Assembly: GCF_009495755.1 (NCBI RefSeq) | Contig: NZ_WIBJ01000031.1 | Span: forward strand, 603,421-667,420 | From: Flavobacterium sp. LMO8 | GTDB lineage: Bacteria; Bacteroidota; Bacteroidia; Flavobacteriales; Flavobacteriaceae | Direction of reading: 5' to 3' | DNA: 64,000 nt | Part shown: in pieces, positions 32,742 through 39,848 of the stretch | How positions within the stretch are numbered: the stretch's first letter is position 1 | Layout of the letters: each line of letters begins with the position of its first letter | Program-made: the position numbers and the translations under genes | Notes under the pieces: generated by a model | The model's database searches: none | Seen by the model: the letters and a program-made list of their open reading frames with translations, nothing else | What the model was told of the DNA's origin: nothing

Positions 32742-33119
32742 GTGAAAAATTTAGTCATTTTAATTGCTTTTTTTATGCTGGCAAAGCCAGTTATTCCATT
32801 TTTGGAATACATTGTTAATTATGACTATATTGTAAAAGAGCTTTGTGAAAACAAGGAGAAACCAGAACTTAAATGTAATGGTAAATGTCACTTAACGAAG
32901 CAATTGGCAAAAGCTGCTGAAGAAGACAAAAGCACTTCTTCAGACAAAAAACAAAACGTAAAACAAGAAATTGAGAACATGTTTTGTCAAGAATTTAAAG
33001 CAGTTTCTTTTGTTGAAAATTTCGTTTTCACAAACAAAAAAATCAATTCTGACTATCAGAATTTGTATGCTTTGACTGCAATACAGTCCACTTTTCATCC
33101 ACCCACCTTTTTAGTTTAA
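32742..33119 (+). CDS. Small Cys-motif membrane protein
   Basis: A 125-residue protein I recognise only as a conserved flavobacterial hypothetical. GTG 32742 is chosen as start because the frame upstream runs through the -7 element. It begins KNLVILIAFFMLAKPVIPFLEYIVNYDY (one membrane segment or uncleaved signal), then VKELCENKEKPELKCNGKCHLTKQL. The three cysteines in C-x9-C-x3-C, with a His two residues after the last, suggest a metal or disulfide site. A Lys-rich middle and the tail STFHPPTFLV follow. It is the first gene ahead of MbnP and MbnH on the same strand, so a part in copper handling is inferred. Confidence 0.65.
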   Translation: MKNLVILIAFFMLAKPVIPFLEYIVNYDYIVKELCENKEKPELKCNGKCHLTKQLAKAAEEDKSTSSDKKQNVKQEIENMFCQEFKAVSFVENFVFTNKKINSDYQNLYALTAIQSTFHPPTFLV

Positions 33120-33243
33120 TTTTTTATTGCAATTGATTCTTATTCTTAGAATCGATTAGGATATCTATGTCTAAAATTGTTTAAAGAAATCAATCTTTAA
33201 GCACAAATAATATTAAATTTTAAAAACTAAAAATTTTCAAAAA

Positions 33244-34023
33244 ATGAAATTTCAATTAAAAAATATAGTAGCTGTAATGGCTATAGCTTTAGCATTTACT
33301 TCATGTTCAGACGATGATAATAACGCAATAACAGGTGAAGGAAACTTAAAATTAGAATTCGATAATGTATATGGTGATGCAGATTTTGCATTCAATACAG
33401 CATACACAAACTCAAACGGAGAAGTTGTTAAAGCTTCAAATGCAATTTACATCGTGAGTAATATTGTTTTAACTAAAGAAGATGGTTCAACTTATACTGT
33501 GCCTAAAAGCGAAAGCTATTTCTTTGTAAACGAAGCAGATGCTGCAAGTACATTATTAAATTTACCAAACATTCCAGCCGGAAATTACACAAAAGTTACC
33601 TTCGGAATAGGTGTTGACCAAGCGCAATTTAACGCTGGAGCAGACGGGCAAGGAACCATGTGGACAGATGCACAAGCATTAGGAATGACATGGTCTTGGG
33701 CTGCTGGATATAAATTTGTAAAATTTGAAGGAACTGTTACTTCAGCAACGCATACAAATGCAAATTATAGAGTGCATACAGGAAAAACCGGTGATGTGTA
33801 CAATTATGTAGAAGTTACTTTAGATTTACCAGACAACGCATTAGTAAGAACAAACATTACTCCTCAGGTTCATATCATGGCAGATTTAAAGAAGATTGTT
33901 GATGGTACAACAGTTATCAATTTTGAAGAAGGTCTAGACGTAATGGGAGGAACAAAAGTGCAAAACATTTCTGCAAACAACGTTCCTACAATGTTTGAAG
34001 TACACCACGTTCACAACGATTAA
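33244..34023 (+). CDS. MbnP family copper-binding lipoprotein
   Basis: A 259-residue lipoprotein (MKFQLKNIVAVMAIALAFTSC, Cys21, followed by SDDD). The body matches the MbnP family: GNLKLEFDNVYGD, IPAGNYTKVTFGIGVD, MTWSWAAGYKFVKFEG and HHVHND at the end. In characterised MbnP proteins a tryptophan is oxidised to kynurenine by the partner dihaem enzyme MbnH, creating a Cu(I) site. The Trp pair at TWSW and the His-rich C terminus are candidates here. The partner gene follows directly (34187). Lipid anchoring would place it at the periplasm or surface. Confidence 0.88.
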   Translation: MKFQLKNIVAVMAIALAFTSCSDDDNNAITGEGNLKLEFDNVYGDADFAFNTAYTNSNGEVVKASNAIYIVSNIVLTKEDGSTYTVPKSESYFFVNEADAASTLLNLPNIPAGNYTKVTFGIGVDQAQFNAGADGQGTMWTDAQALGMTWSWAAGYKFVKFEGTVTSATHTNANYRVHTGKTGDVYNYVEVTLDLPDNALVRTNITPQVHIMADLKKIVDGTTVINFEEGLDVMGGTKVQNISANNVPTMFEVHHVHND

Positions 34024-34033
34024 TTTTAGTAGA

Positions 34034-34174
34034 AGCTAATCCAGCTGTACATTTCAAGTCCGCAGGAAAAACAAAAATTTTGTAAGCTAAAAAATGGGCT
34101 TCTTAGGTCGCCATTTTTTAGCAACAAAATCAATTTGTTTTTCCTTTACGGGCTTTTCATTCCCATCTGGGCTA
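34034..34174. repeat. Large palindromic intergenic element
   Basis: A nested hairpin: GGAAAAACAAA (34065-34075) pairs with 34134-34144, ATTTTGT (34077-34083) with 34124-34130, and GCTAAAAAATGG (34086-34097) with 34111-34122. That gives 30 perfect pairs around a 13-base loop. Outer flanks (CCAGCTGTACATTTCAAGTCC and GGGCTTTTCATTCCC...GGGCT) are imperfect terminal inverted repeats. It looks like a short non-coding mobile repeat (MITE/REP-like) lying in the mbnP-mbnH spacer, where it would also fold in the mRNA. Confidence 0.8.
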
Positions 34175-34186
34175 AAACATAGCGTT

Positions 34187-35227
34187 ATGCAAACAAAATA
34201 TTTTATGCTGTTGGCAATTGGATTTTTATGCAGTTGCGCATCAGACTATTCATCAGAATACCAAAACATTCCAATTGATTACCAAGTACCATCAAATTTT
34301 CCACCATTAGCCTACAATATGGCTAATAATCCATTAACCGAAAAAGGTTTTGAATTGGGAAAAAAAATCTTTTATGACGGTAGATTAGCTTCAGATGGAG
34401 TGGTTTCTTGTGGTTTTTGTCACATTCAAGAAGATGCGTTTACACATCACGGACACACCTTTAGTCACGGTGTTGGTGATGGTGTTGGAACTCGAAATGC
34501 ACCTCCTATTCAAAATATGGCCTATCAAACCCAGTTTTTTTGGGACGGAGCAGCCGATCATATAGAATTGCTATCAATGGCGCCTATTTCTAACGAATTA
34601 GAAATGAATGGCAATATTATCAACATTATCAATATGATGAAAAATGATAATGAGTATAAAAAATTATTCCGTCAAGCTTTTCCAGACGAAGAAATCAATT
34701 CAGAAAACATGTTAAAAGCATTAGCACAATTTATGACCATGCTCACTTCTTCCAATTCACGTTTTGATAAATACAGAAGAAACGAAGCAGGAGGAACCTT
34801 AACTTCAGAAGAATTAGCTGGTTATGATTTGTTCAATCAAAAATGTGCTTCGTGTCATGCTACTGATATATTTACCGATAATTCGTTTAGAAACAATGGA
34901 TTACCAATAAATCCGTCAATAAACGACAAAGGAAGATATCGTGTAACTGAATTGGATAATGACAATTACAAGTTTAAAGTGCCAAGTTTGCGAAATATTG
35001 AAAAAACCGCACCTTATATGCATGATGGTCGTTTTTATACTTTAGAAGCAGTGTTAAATCATTATTCGTCGGGTGTTTCAAATACTCAAAATTTAGACGC
35101 AAGTTTAAACAATGCTGGAACGCTGGGAATTCCATTAACGGCAACCGAAAAATTACAACTTATAGCCTTCTTAAAAACCTTAACGGATAATGAATTTTTA
35201 ACGAATCCTAAATTTGCAGAATTTTAA
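34187..35227 (+). CDS. Dihaem peroxidase-like enzyme (MbnH family)
   Basis: A 346-residue lipoprotein (MQTKYFMLLAIGFLCSC, Cys17) of the MauG / cytochrome c peroxidase family. Two c-type haem sites are visible, CGFCH and CASCH, with FELGKKIFYDGRLASDG, FFWDGAADHIE, KVPSLRNIEKTAPYMHDGRF and a distal KLQLIAFLKTL. Adjacent to mbnP, it is best read as MbnH, which oxidises a tryptophan of MbnP. I reject the longer start at 34094: the extra 31 codons read through the palindromic element (34034-34174) and lack a signal, whereas ATG 34187 gives an ideal lipoprotein start. It is closely followed by the beta-barrel gene (35232). Confidence 0.85.
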   Translation: MQTKYFMLLAIGFLCSCASDYSSEYQNIPIDYQVPSNFPPLAYNMANNPLTEKGFELGKKIFYDGRLASDGVVSCGFCHIQEDAFTHHGHTFSHGVGDGVGTRNAPPIQNMAYQTQFFWDGAADHIELLSMAPISNELEMNGNIINIINMMKNDNEYKKLFRQAFPDEEINSENMLKALAQFMTMLTSSNSRFDKYRRNEAGGTLTSEELAGYDLFNQKCASCHATDIFTDNSFRNNGLPINPSINDKGRYRVTELDNDNYKFKVPSLRNIEKTAPYMHDGRFYTLEAVLNHYSSGVSNTQNLDASLNNAGTLGIPLTATEKLQLIAFLKTLTDNEFLTNPKFAEF

Positions 35228-35231
35228 AAAT

Positions 35232-36194
35232 ATGAAAAAATATATCATCATTTTCCTATTGATTTTTCAATATGGATTTACAACCGAAAAAGACAGTTTG
35301 TCAACAATTAATCCGTTTTTAAAATTTCATCAAGTTTCTGAGGATTTTTTTGATGATTGCGATGCTTGTGGCTGTTCGGCAAGTGGCGGAAGTATGGGTT
35401 TTGCCTCTATGTTAAATACCAATTTTGTTGGAATTCGTTATTTTAATCAATCCTATAAAAGTAGCGATGGTTTATATAGTAATTCGGCTTGGTATAACGA
35501 AAGTTATAACACTATGCAGGTTTGGGCACGAATTCCAGTGGTGAAAAAAGTACAAATTTCTGCTTTAATTCCGTATCATTTTCACAATCGAGAATCAGCA
35601 AACGGAAAGCAAAATGTTAGCGGAATAGGGGATATCACCATTTTAGGAATGTATCAATTGTACCAAACACAAAAAGATAGCACCGTTTTAGTGCATTCAT
35701 TACAAGCTGGAGCAGGAATAAAAGTTCCAACTGGAAAATTTGATGAAGCAAACAACGGCAGTTTCAACCCAAGTTATCAAGTAGGAACAGGAAGTTTAGA
35801 TTATCTTTTAGCTACCGAATATGTGGTAAAAAGAAAGCAATTTGGACTAAATACCATGCTTAATTATGTGATTAAAACGGAAAATGATAAAAATTATCGT
35901 TTTGGAAATCAATTCAATTATTCTGGGACTTTTTTCTATTTGTATGAAAAAGAAAAGTATTCCATTGCACCACAACTTGGTTTTGCTGGTGAGGTATATG
36001 AAGATAATTATCAGTTAGGTCAAAAAGTACGCAATACTGCTGGTGATATTTTCTTTGGTAAATTGGGTTTTGAAATAGGAAAGGATAAATTTTCTGTTGG
36101 AGCAAATGTAATGTTACCAATTTCGCAAAATTTGAATGGTGGTAATCTGGAAGCCAATTACCGTTGGAGTTTGAATTTGAATTATAGTTTGTAA
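35232..36194 (+). CDS. Outer-membrane beta-barrel with CDACGC motif
   Basis: A 320-residue exported protein, MKKYIIIFLLIFQYGF as signal, then a short Cys cluster DDCDACGCSASGGSMG (about 42-57) ahead of a beta-barrel: alternating aromatic strands such as NTMQVWARIPVVKKVQISALIPYHFH, SGIGDITILGMYQLY and the end YRWSLNLNYSL, which closes with aromatic/Leu as outer-membrane strands do. I cannot name it; it resembles transporter-type barrels. The position behind MbnP-MbnH and the Cys cluster suggest a metal-related outer-membrane role. ATG 35232 is preferred over the frame start at 35214, which overlaps mbnH and lacks a signal. Confidence 0.7.
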   Translation: MKKYIIIFLLIFQYGFTTEKDSLSTINPFLKFHQVSEDFFDDCDACGCSASGGSMGFASMLNTNFVGIRYFNQSYKSSDGLYSNSAWYNESYNTMQVWARIPVVKKVQISALIPYHFHNRESANGKQNVSGIGDITILGMYQLYQTQKDSTVLVHSLQAGAGIKVPTGKFDEANNGSFNPSYQVGTGSLDYLLATEYVVKRKQFGLNTMLNYVIKTENDKNYRFGNQFNYSGTFFYLYEKEKYSIAPQLGFAGEVYEDNYQLGQKVRNTAGDIFFGKLGFEIGKDKFSVGANVMLPISQNLNGGNLEANYRWSLNLNYSL

Positions 36195-36195
36195 T

Positions 36196-36226
36196 AAAAA
36201 AGGAACTCATTTGAGTTCCTTTTTTA
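36196..36226. terminator. Bidirectional terminator
   Basis: AAAAAAGGAACTC (36196-36208), loop ATTT, GAGTTCCTTTTTT (36213-36225). A 13-bp perfect stem between the convergent beta-barrel gene and lysS. Confidence 0.92.
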
Positions 36227-36227
36227 T

Positions 36228-37925
36228 TTATTTTCCTAAATATTCTGCAATTTTATTTTCTCCAACAACTGTTATTTTCATCAAACCATGTTTGCTAATC
36301 CCTTTACTAGCAGCATCCCATTTTTTTCCGCTTAAATCGGCTTTTATTTTTAAATCACCAATCGAAATTCCTTCGTTAGCTTTTAAAATTTCAATGATAT
36401 GTTTTTCATCTTCTGTTAATTCAGGTCCTTTTTTCTCTGGACGCATTTGCGGGAAGAACAACACTTCTTGAATAGAAGCATTATTGGTTAAAAACATAAT
36501 TAAACGATCCATTCCAATTCCTAATCCAGAAGTTGGTGGCATTCCATATTCTAAAGCTCTTAAGAAATCTTCATCGATAATTCCGTTTGCTTCATCATCA
36601 CCTTTTTCAGCTAAAGCCATTTGGGCTTCAAAACGCTCTCTTTGGTCAATTGGGTCGTTTAATTCTGAATACGCGTTTGCGATTTCTTTTCCACAAACCA
36701 TCAACTCAAAACGCTCAGTTAATTCAGGATTATCGCGGTGCGATTTACATAATGGTGACATTTCTTTTGGATAATCTGTAATGAAGGTGGGTTGAATGAA
36801 ATTACCTTCACATTTCTCACCAAAAATTTCATCAATCAATTTTCCTTTACCCATAGTATCGTTTACTTCGATTCCCATAGATTTTGCAGCTTCGCGCAAT
36901 TCATCTTCTGTTTTTCCAGTAATGTCAAAACCTGTGAATTGTTTAATCGCATCTGTCATTGTTACTCTTGCATATGGTGCTTTGAAGTTTACTTTATGTT
37001 CTCCAAAAGTAGCTTCTGTAGTTCCATTTACTTGTAAAGCACAATATTCTAATAAATTTTCAGTCATTTCCATCATCCAGTTGTAGTCTTTATATGCTAC
37101 ATAAATTTCCATTGCTGTAAATTCTGGATTGTGGGTTCTGTCCATCCCTTCATTACGGAAGTTTTTCGAAAATTCGTAAACTCCGTCAAACCCACCAACG
37201 ATTAATCTTTTCAGATATAATTCGTTAGCAATTCTCATGTATAATGGAATGTCTAAACTGTTATGATGTGTAATAAACGGACGAGCAGCAGCTCCACCAG
37301 GAATCGATTGTAAAACCGGAGTTTCTACTTCCATATAACCAGCTTCGTTAAAAAATGTTCGCATAGCGGTGAACAATTTGGTTCTTTTCATGAACACTTG
37401 TTTCACTTGGGGATTTACTACTAAATCTACGTAACGCATACGGTAACGCAATTCAGGGTCGGTAAACGCATCAAATACATGACCTTCTTCGTCGGTTTTT
37501 GGTAACGGAAGCGGTTTTAATGTTTTGCTCAACATTTTAAAATCATCCACACGAACGCACATTGCGCCCACTTTTGTCATGAATAATTCACCTTCAATTC
37601 CAATAAAATCACCTAAATCGGTTAATTTTTTGAAAACTTGGTTGTAAAGTGTTTTGTCTTCGCCTTCGCAAAGTACATCACGATTAAAATACAACTGAAT
37701 TCTTCCTTCGCTGTCTTGTAATTCAGCAAACGAAGCTTTTCCTTGATCACGAACACTCATTAGTCGACCAGCCAAAATAACCTTCTTGCCTTCTTCAAAA
37801 TTTTCCTTCACTTGCTTTGAAGTGTGATTCACCGGAAATAAATCCGCTGGATAAGGGTTAATTCCAAGTTCGCGTAAAGCGTTTAGTTTGTCTCTTCTAA
37901 TGATTTCTTGTTCCGAAAGTTGCAT
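36228..37925 (-). CDS. lysS: Lysyl-tRNA synthetase (class II) with C-terminal extension
   Basis: Charges tRNA-Lys. The N-terminal OB fold has LAGRLMSVRDQGKASFAELQDSEGRIQLYF. Class II motifs follow: FMKRTKLFTAMRTFFNEAGYMEVETPVLQ (motif 1), NFRNEGMDRTHNPEFTAMEIY (motif 2), and GLGIGMDRLIMFLTN (motif 3, about residues 472-486). At 565 residues it exceeds the usual 500 or so by a tail (about 505-565) that reads like a small winged-helix (KHIIEILKANEGISIGDLK...WDAASKGISKHGLMK). A good promoter lies at 37945-37952. It stands alone on the minus strand. Confidence 0.96.
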   Translation of the reverse strand: MQLSEQEIIRRDKLNALRELGINPYPADLFPVNHTSKQVKENFEEGKKVILAGRLMSVRDQGKASFAELQDSEGRIQLYFNRDVLCEGEDKTLYNQVFKKLTDLGDFIGIEGELFMTKVGAMCVRVDDFKMLSKTLKPLPLPKTDEEGHVFDAFTDPELRYRMRYVDLVVNPQVKQVFMKRTKLFTAMRTFFNEAGYMEVETPVLQSIPGGAAARPFITHHNSLDIPLYMRIANELYLKRLIVGGFDGVYEFSKNFRNEGMDRTHNPEFTAMEIYVAYKDYNWMMEMTENLLEYCALQVNGTTEATFGEHKVNFKAPYARVTMTDAIKQFTGFDITGKTEDELREAAKSMGIEVNDTMGKGKLIDEIFGEKCEGNFIQPTFITDYPKEMSPLCKSHRDNPELTERFELMVCGKEIANAYSELNDPIDQRERFEAQMALAEKGDDEANGIIDEDFLRALEYGMPPTSGLGIGMDRLIMFLTNNASIQEVLFFPQMRPEKKGPELTEDEKHIIEILKANEGISIGDLKIKADLSGKKWDAASKGISKHGLMKITVVGENKIAEYLGK

Positions 37926-37944
37926 AGTATTGTATTTAAGCGTG

Positions 37945-37952
37945 CAAAGATA
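37945..37952 (-). promoter_or_regulatory. -7 promoter element of lysS
   Basis: TATCTTTG on the minus strand, an exact TAnnTTTG match 19 bases before the ATG, with TTG 20 bases further upstream. Confidence 0.7.
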
Positions 37953-38050
37953 ATTTATTTTGTTTCAAGTTTCAAGTTCAAAGTTTAATGTTTTTTGAAG
38001 CGAATGGCTTAGGCGTTTTTGGTTTCCATGTTCCTGCTTTTCGTTTCAAT

Positions 38051-38095
38051 CTTTTTAAACCTGACAGGTTTCAAAAACCTGTCAGGTTTAAAAAG
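38051..38095. repeat. Palindromic repeat, ACCTGACAGGT type
   Basis: CTTTTTAAACCTGACAGGTT (38051-38070) and its exact reverse complement (38076-38095) flank a 5-base loop: a 20-bp perfect hairpin, itself built from an inner palindrome ACCTGACAGGT. Such AACCTGACAGGTTT words recur between genes in many Bacteroidota genomes by my recollection. It separates the divergent lysS and lipB promoters. Confidence 0.8.
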
Positions 38096-38134
38096 GATTT
38101 TCTCTTCAATCAGGGCTAATTAGTAAACTATTCG

Positions 38135-38142
38135 TATCTTTG
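38135..38142 (+). promoter_or_regulatory. -7 promoter element of lipB
   Basis: TATCTTTG, an exact TAnnTTTG match. It implies an unusually long leader of about 120 bases before lipB. No clear -33 element. Confidence 0.55.
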
Positions 38143-38266
38143 CGTTACTTTTTAAAACACAATTTCGGTTGTTATGAAATCGCGACCAAACACGAGTTTG
38201 CGCAAGCAAACACATATGACTAGAAAGGCGATACATTTGACCTTTAAAAAACAATAAAAGCTACAA

Positions 38267-38974
38267 ATGAACAAAAAAGTCCAACTTCAAGATTTAGGAA
38301 ATAAAGATTATAAAGACACTTGGGATTATCAAGAAGAATTATTCAAAGAAATTGTGGATATTAAAATTCAAAACAGAAAAGAAAACTCCCAACTTCCAAC
38401 TCCTAACTTCTTTCTATATGTTGAACATCCACATGTTTATACCCTAGGGAAAAGTGGTGATGTATCAAATTTATTACTTTCCGAAAAACAATTAGAAACA
38501 AAAGGAGCCACTTTTTATAAAATTAATAGAGGAGGAGACATTACGTATCACGGACCTGGTCAAATCGTGGGGTATCCTATTTTAGATTTAGAAAACTTTT
38601 TCACCGACATTCATAAATATTTACGATTCTTAGAAGAAGCAATTATTCTGACATTAGCAGATTACGGTTTACATGGAACCAGAAGCGAGGGAGAAACCGG
38701 AGTTTGGTTTGATGTAGGCACTCCATTTGCAAGAAAAATTTGCGCTATGGGCGTTCGAGCTTCGCGTTGGGTAACCATGCATGGATTTGCATTAAACGTA
38801 AATGCTGATTTAGGTTACTTTGATAATATTATTCCATGTGGAATAAAAGGGAAAGCAGTTACATCTATGCATGCAGAATTAGGGAAAGAAATAAATGAAG
38901 ATGAAGTAAAAGAAAAAATCTTAAAACATTTTCAAAACTTGTTTGAAGCGGAGATTGTTACTTCTAAAATCTAA
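38267..38974 (+). CDS. lipB: Octanoyl-[ACP]:protein octanoyltransferase
   Basis: Transfers octanoate from acyl carrier protein to lipoyl domains, the first step of lipoate synthesis. Signature [22 protein letters not shown] (about 86-107), then [24 protein letters not shown] with the catalytic Cys in KICAMG-type position... and the lysine loop [13 protein letters not shown], whose Cys-Gly-Ile is the family's catalytic cysteine region. At 235 residues it is of typical length. Convergent with rnhB, only 16 bases apart and without a visible terminator. Its leader contains a short basic frame. Confidence 0.95.
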   Translation: MNKKVQLQDLGNKDYKDTWDYQEELFKEIVDIKIQNRKENSQLPTPNFFLYVEHPHVYTLGKSGDVSNLLLSEKQLETKGATFYKINRGGDITYHGPGQIVGYPILDLENFFTDIHKYLRFLEEAIILTLADYGLHGTRSEGETGVWFDVGTPFARKICAMGVRASRWVTMHGFALNVNADLGYFDNIIPCGIKGKAVTSMHAELGKEINEDEVKEKILKHFQNLFEAEIVTSKI

Positions 38975-38990
38975 AATTATTAATCTTTAA

Positions 38991-39650
38991 TTATAAATCC
39001 AAACTCAATTGCTCAGGCAATAGTCTAAAACTCATTCGGTGATATTTGCACGGACCATATTTCTTAATGGCTTCTCTGTGTTCAGTTGTAGGATAACCTT
39101 TGTTTTTCTTCCAATTGTACATTGGAAACTCTTCGTGAATTTTATCCATATATTCATCACGGTACGTTTTTGCTAAAACTGATGCAGCAGCAATACTTAA
39201 ATATTTACTATCTCCTTTAATAATACTTGTAGAAGGAATTGATTTTAATAGTTCGATTTCCTCGATAGTAAAAATTTTACCAGTTTTTTGTTTCATACCT
39301 AATTTTCCATTCAAAGGACGATTTCCATCTACAATTATATACTCTGGAGTTGGATTTAGCTGCAAAACACTCTCTTGCATAGCTTTCATGGAAGCATTTA
39401 ATATGTTTATTTCGTCAATTTCGTTGGGAAAAATATGGGTTACTGCAAAAGAAGTTGCTGTTTCTTCAATAATAGGTTTTAGTTTTTCTCTGTTTTTTTC
39501 GGAAAGTTGTTTGGAGTCGTTTAGTAAAATATTTTCAAATTCTTCAGGTAATAATACAGCAGCTGCAGTTACTGGGCCAGCCAAGCATCCTCTTCCGGCT
39601 TCGTCAGTTCCGCATTCTAATATTAAATTACTGTAACTTTTACTTAACAT
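38991..39650 (-). CDS. rnhB: Ribonuclease HII
   Basis: Cuts RNA in RNA-DNA hybrids and removes single ribonucleotides. [23 protein letters not shown] (about 14-36) carries the first catalytic Asp and Glu; [10 protein letters not shown] holds the next Asp and [21 protein letters not shown] the last region. At 219 residues it is typical. I start at ATG 39650; the five-codon longer frame begins with a TTG (39665) that is the end of the -7 element (39663-39670). Confidence 0.95.
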   Translation of the reverse strand: MLSKSYSNLILECGTDEAGRGCLAGPVTAAAVLLPEEFENILLNDSKQLSEKNREKLKPIIEETATSFAVTHIFPNEIDEINILNASMKAMQESVLQLNPTPEYIIVDGNRPLNGKLGMKQKTGKIFTIEEIELLKSIPSTSIIKGDSKYLSIAAASVLAKTYRDEYMDKIHEEFPMYNWKKNKGYPTTEHREAIKKYGPCKYHRMSFRLLPEQLSLDL

Positions 39651-39662
39651 ACTTTTTTTTGA

Positions 39663-39670
39663 CAAAAATA
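39663..39670 (-). promoter_or_regulatory. -7 promoter element of rnhB
   Basis: TATTTTTG on the minus strand, an exact TAnnTTTG match, giving a leader of only about 10 bases to ATG 39650. Confidence 0.55.
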
Positions 39671-39848
39671 TATTTTTCTACGCAACCTTTTTGTGATATT
39701 TTCATCTTTAGTATGAGAATGTTCCGTAAAATGTTTTTTTAAAACTAAAACTTTAACAAAAATAAATTAGTAATATTCCGAGGTATTATTTGTTTATTTA
39801 AGAAATAATTAAGAAGTTTGCGGAATAACTAACTCAAATAAATTTAAT

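Larger units (their letters stand above)
37926..38266. other. Divergent spacer between lysS and lipB
   Basis: This 341-base stretch holds the lysS promoter (37945-37952), TTTCAAGTTTCAAG repeats that supply its possible -33 TTG (37975-37973), the 20-bp-arm palindrome at 38051-38095, the lipB promoter (38135-38142), and a 27-codon basic frame (38174-38257, MKSRPNTSLRKQTHM...) of doubtful meaning in the lipB leader. Confidence 0.6.

Noticed and set aside
33131..33157. Hairpin AATTGATTCT...AGAATCGATT as terminator of the Cys-motif gene
   Set aside because: It has no following U-tract and is only ten pairs with one wobble; not enough to call.
34094..34186. 31-codon N-terminal extension of the MbnH gene
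   Set aside because: It reads through a palindromic repeat and puts the lipoprotein signal in the middle of the chain; ATG 34187 gives a normal lipobox.
39720..39848. Inverted TATTCCG...CGGAATA words in the susC leader as an operator
   Set aside because: The words are short and distant in A/T-rich DNA, and no -7 element could be fixed relative to them.
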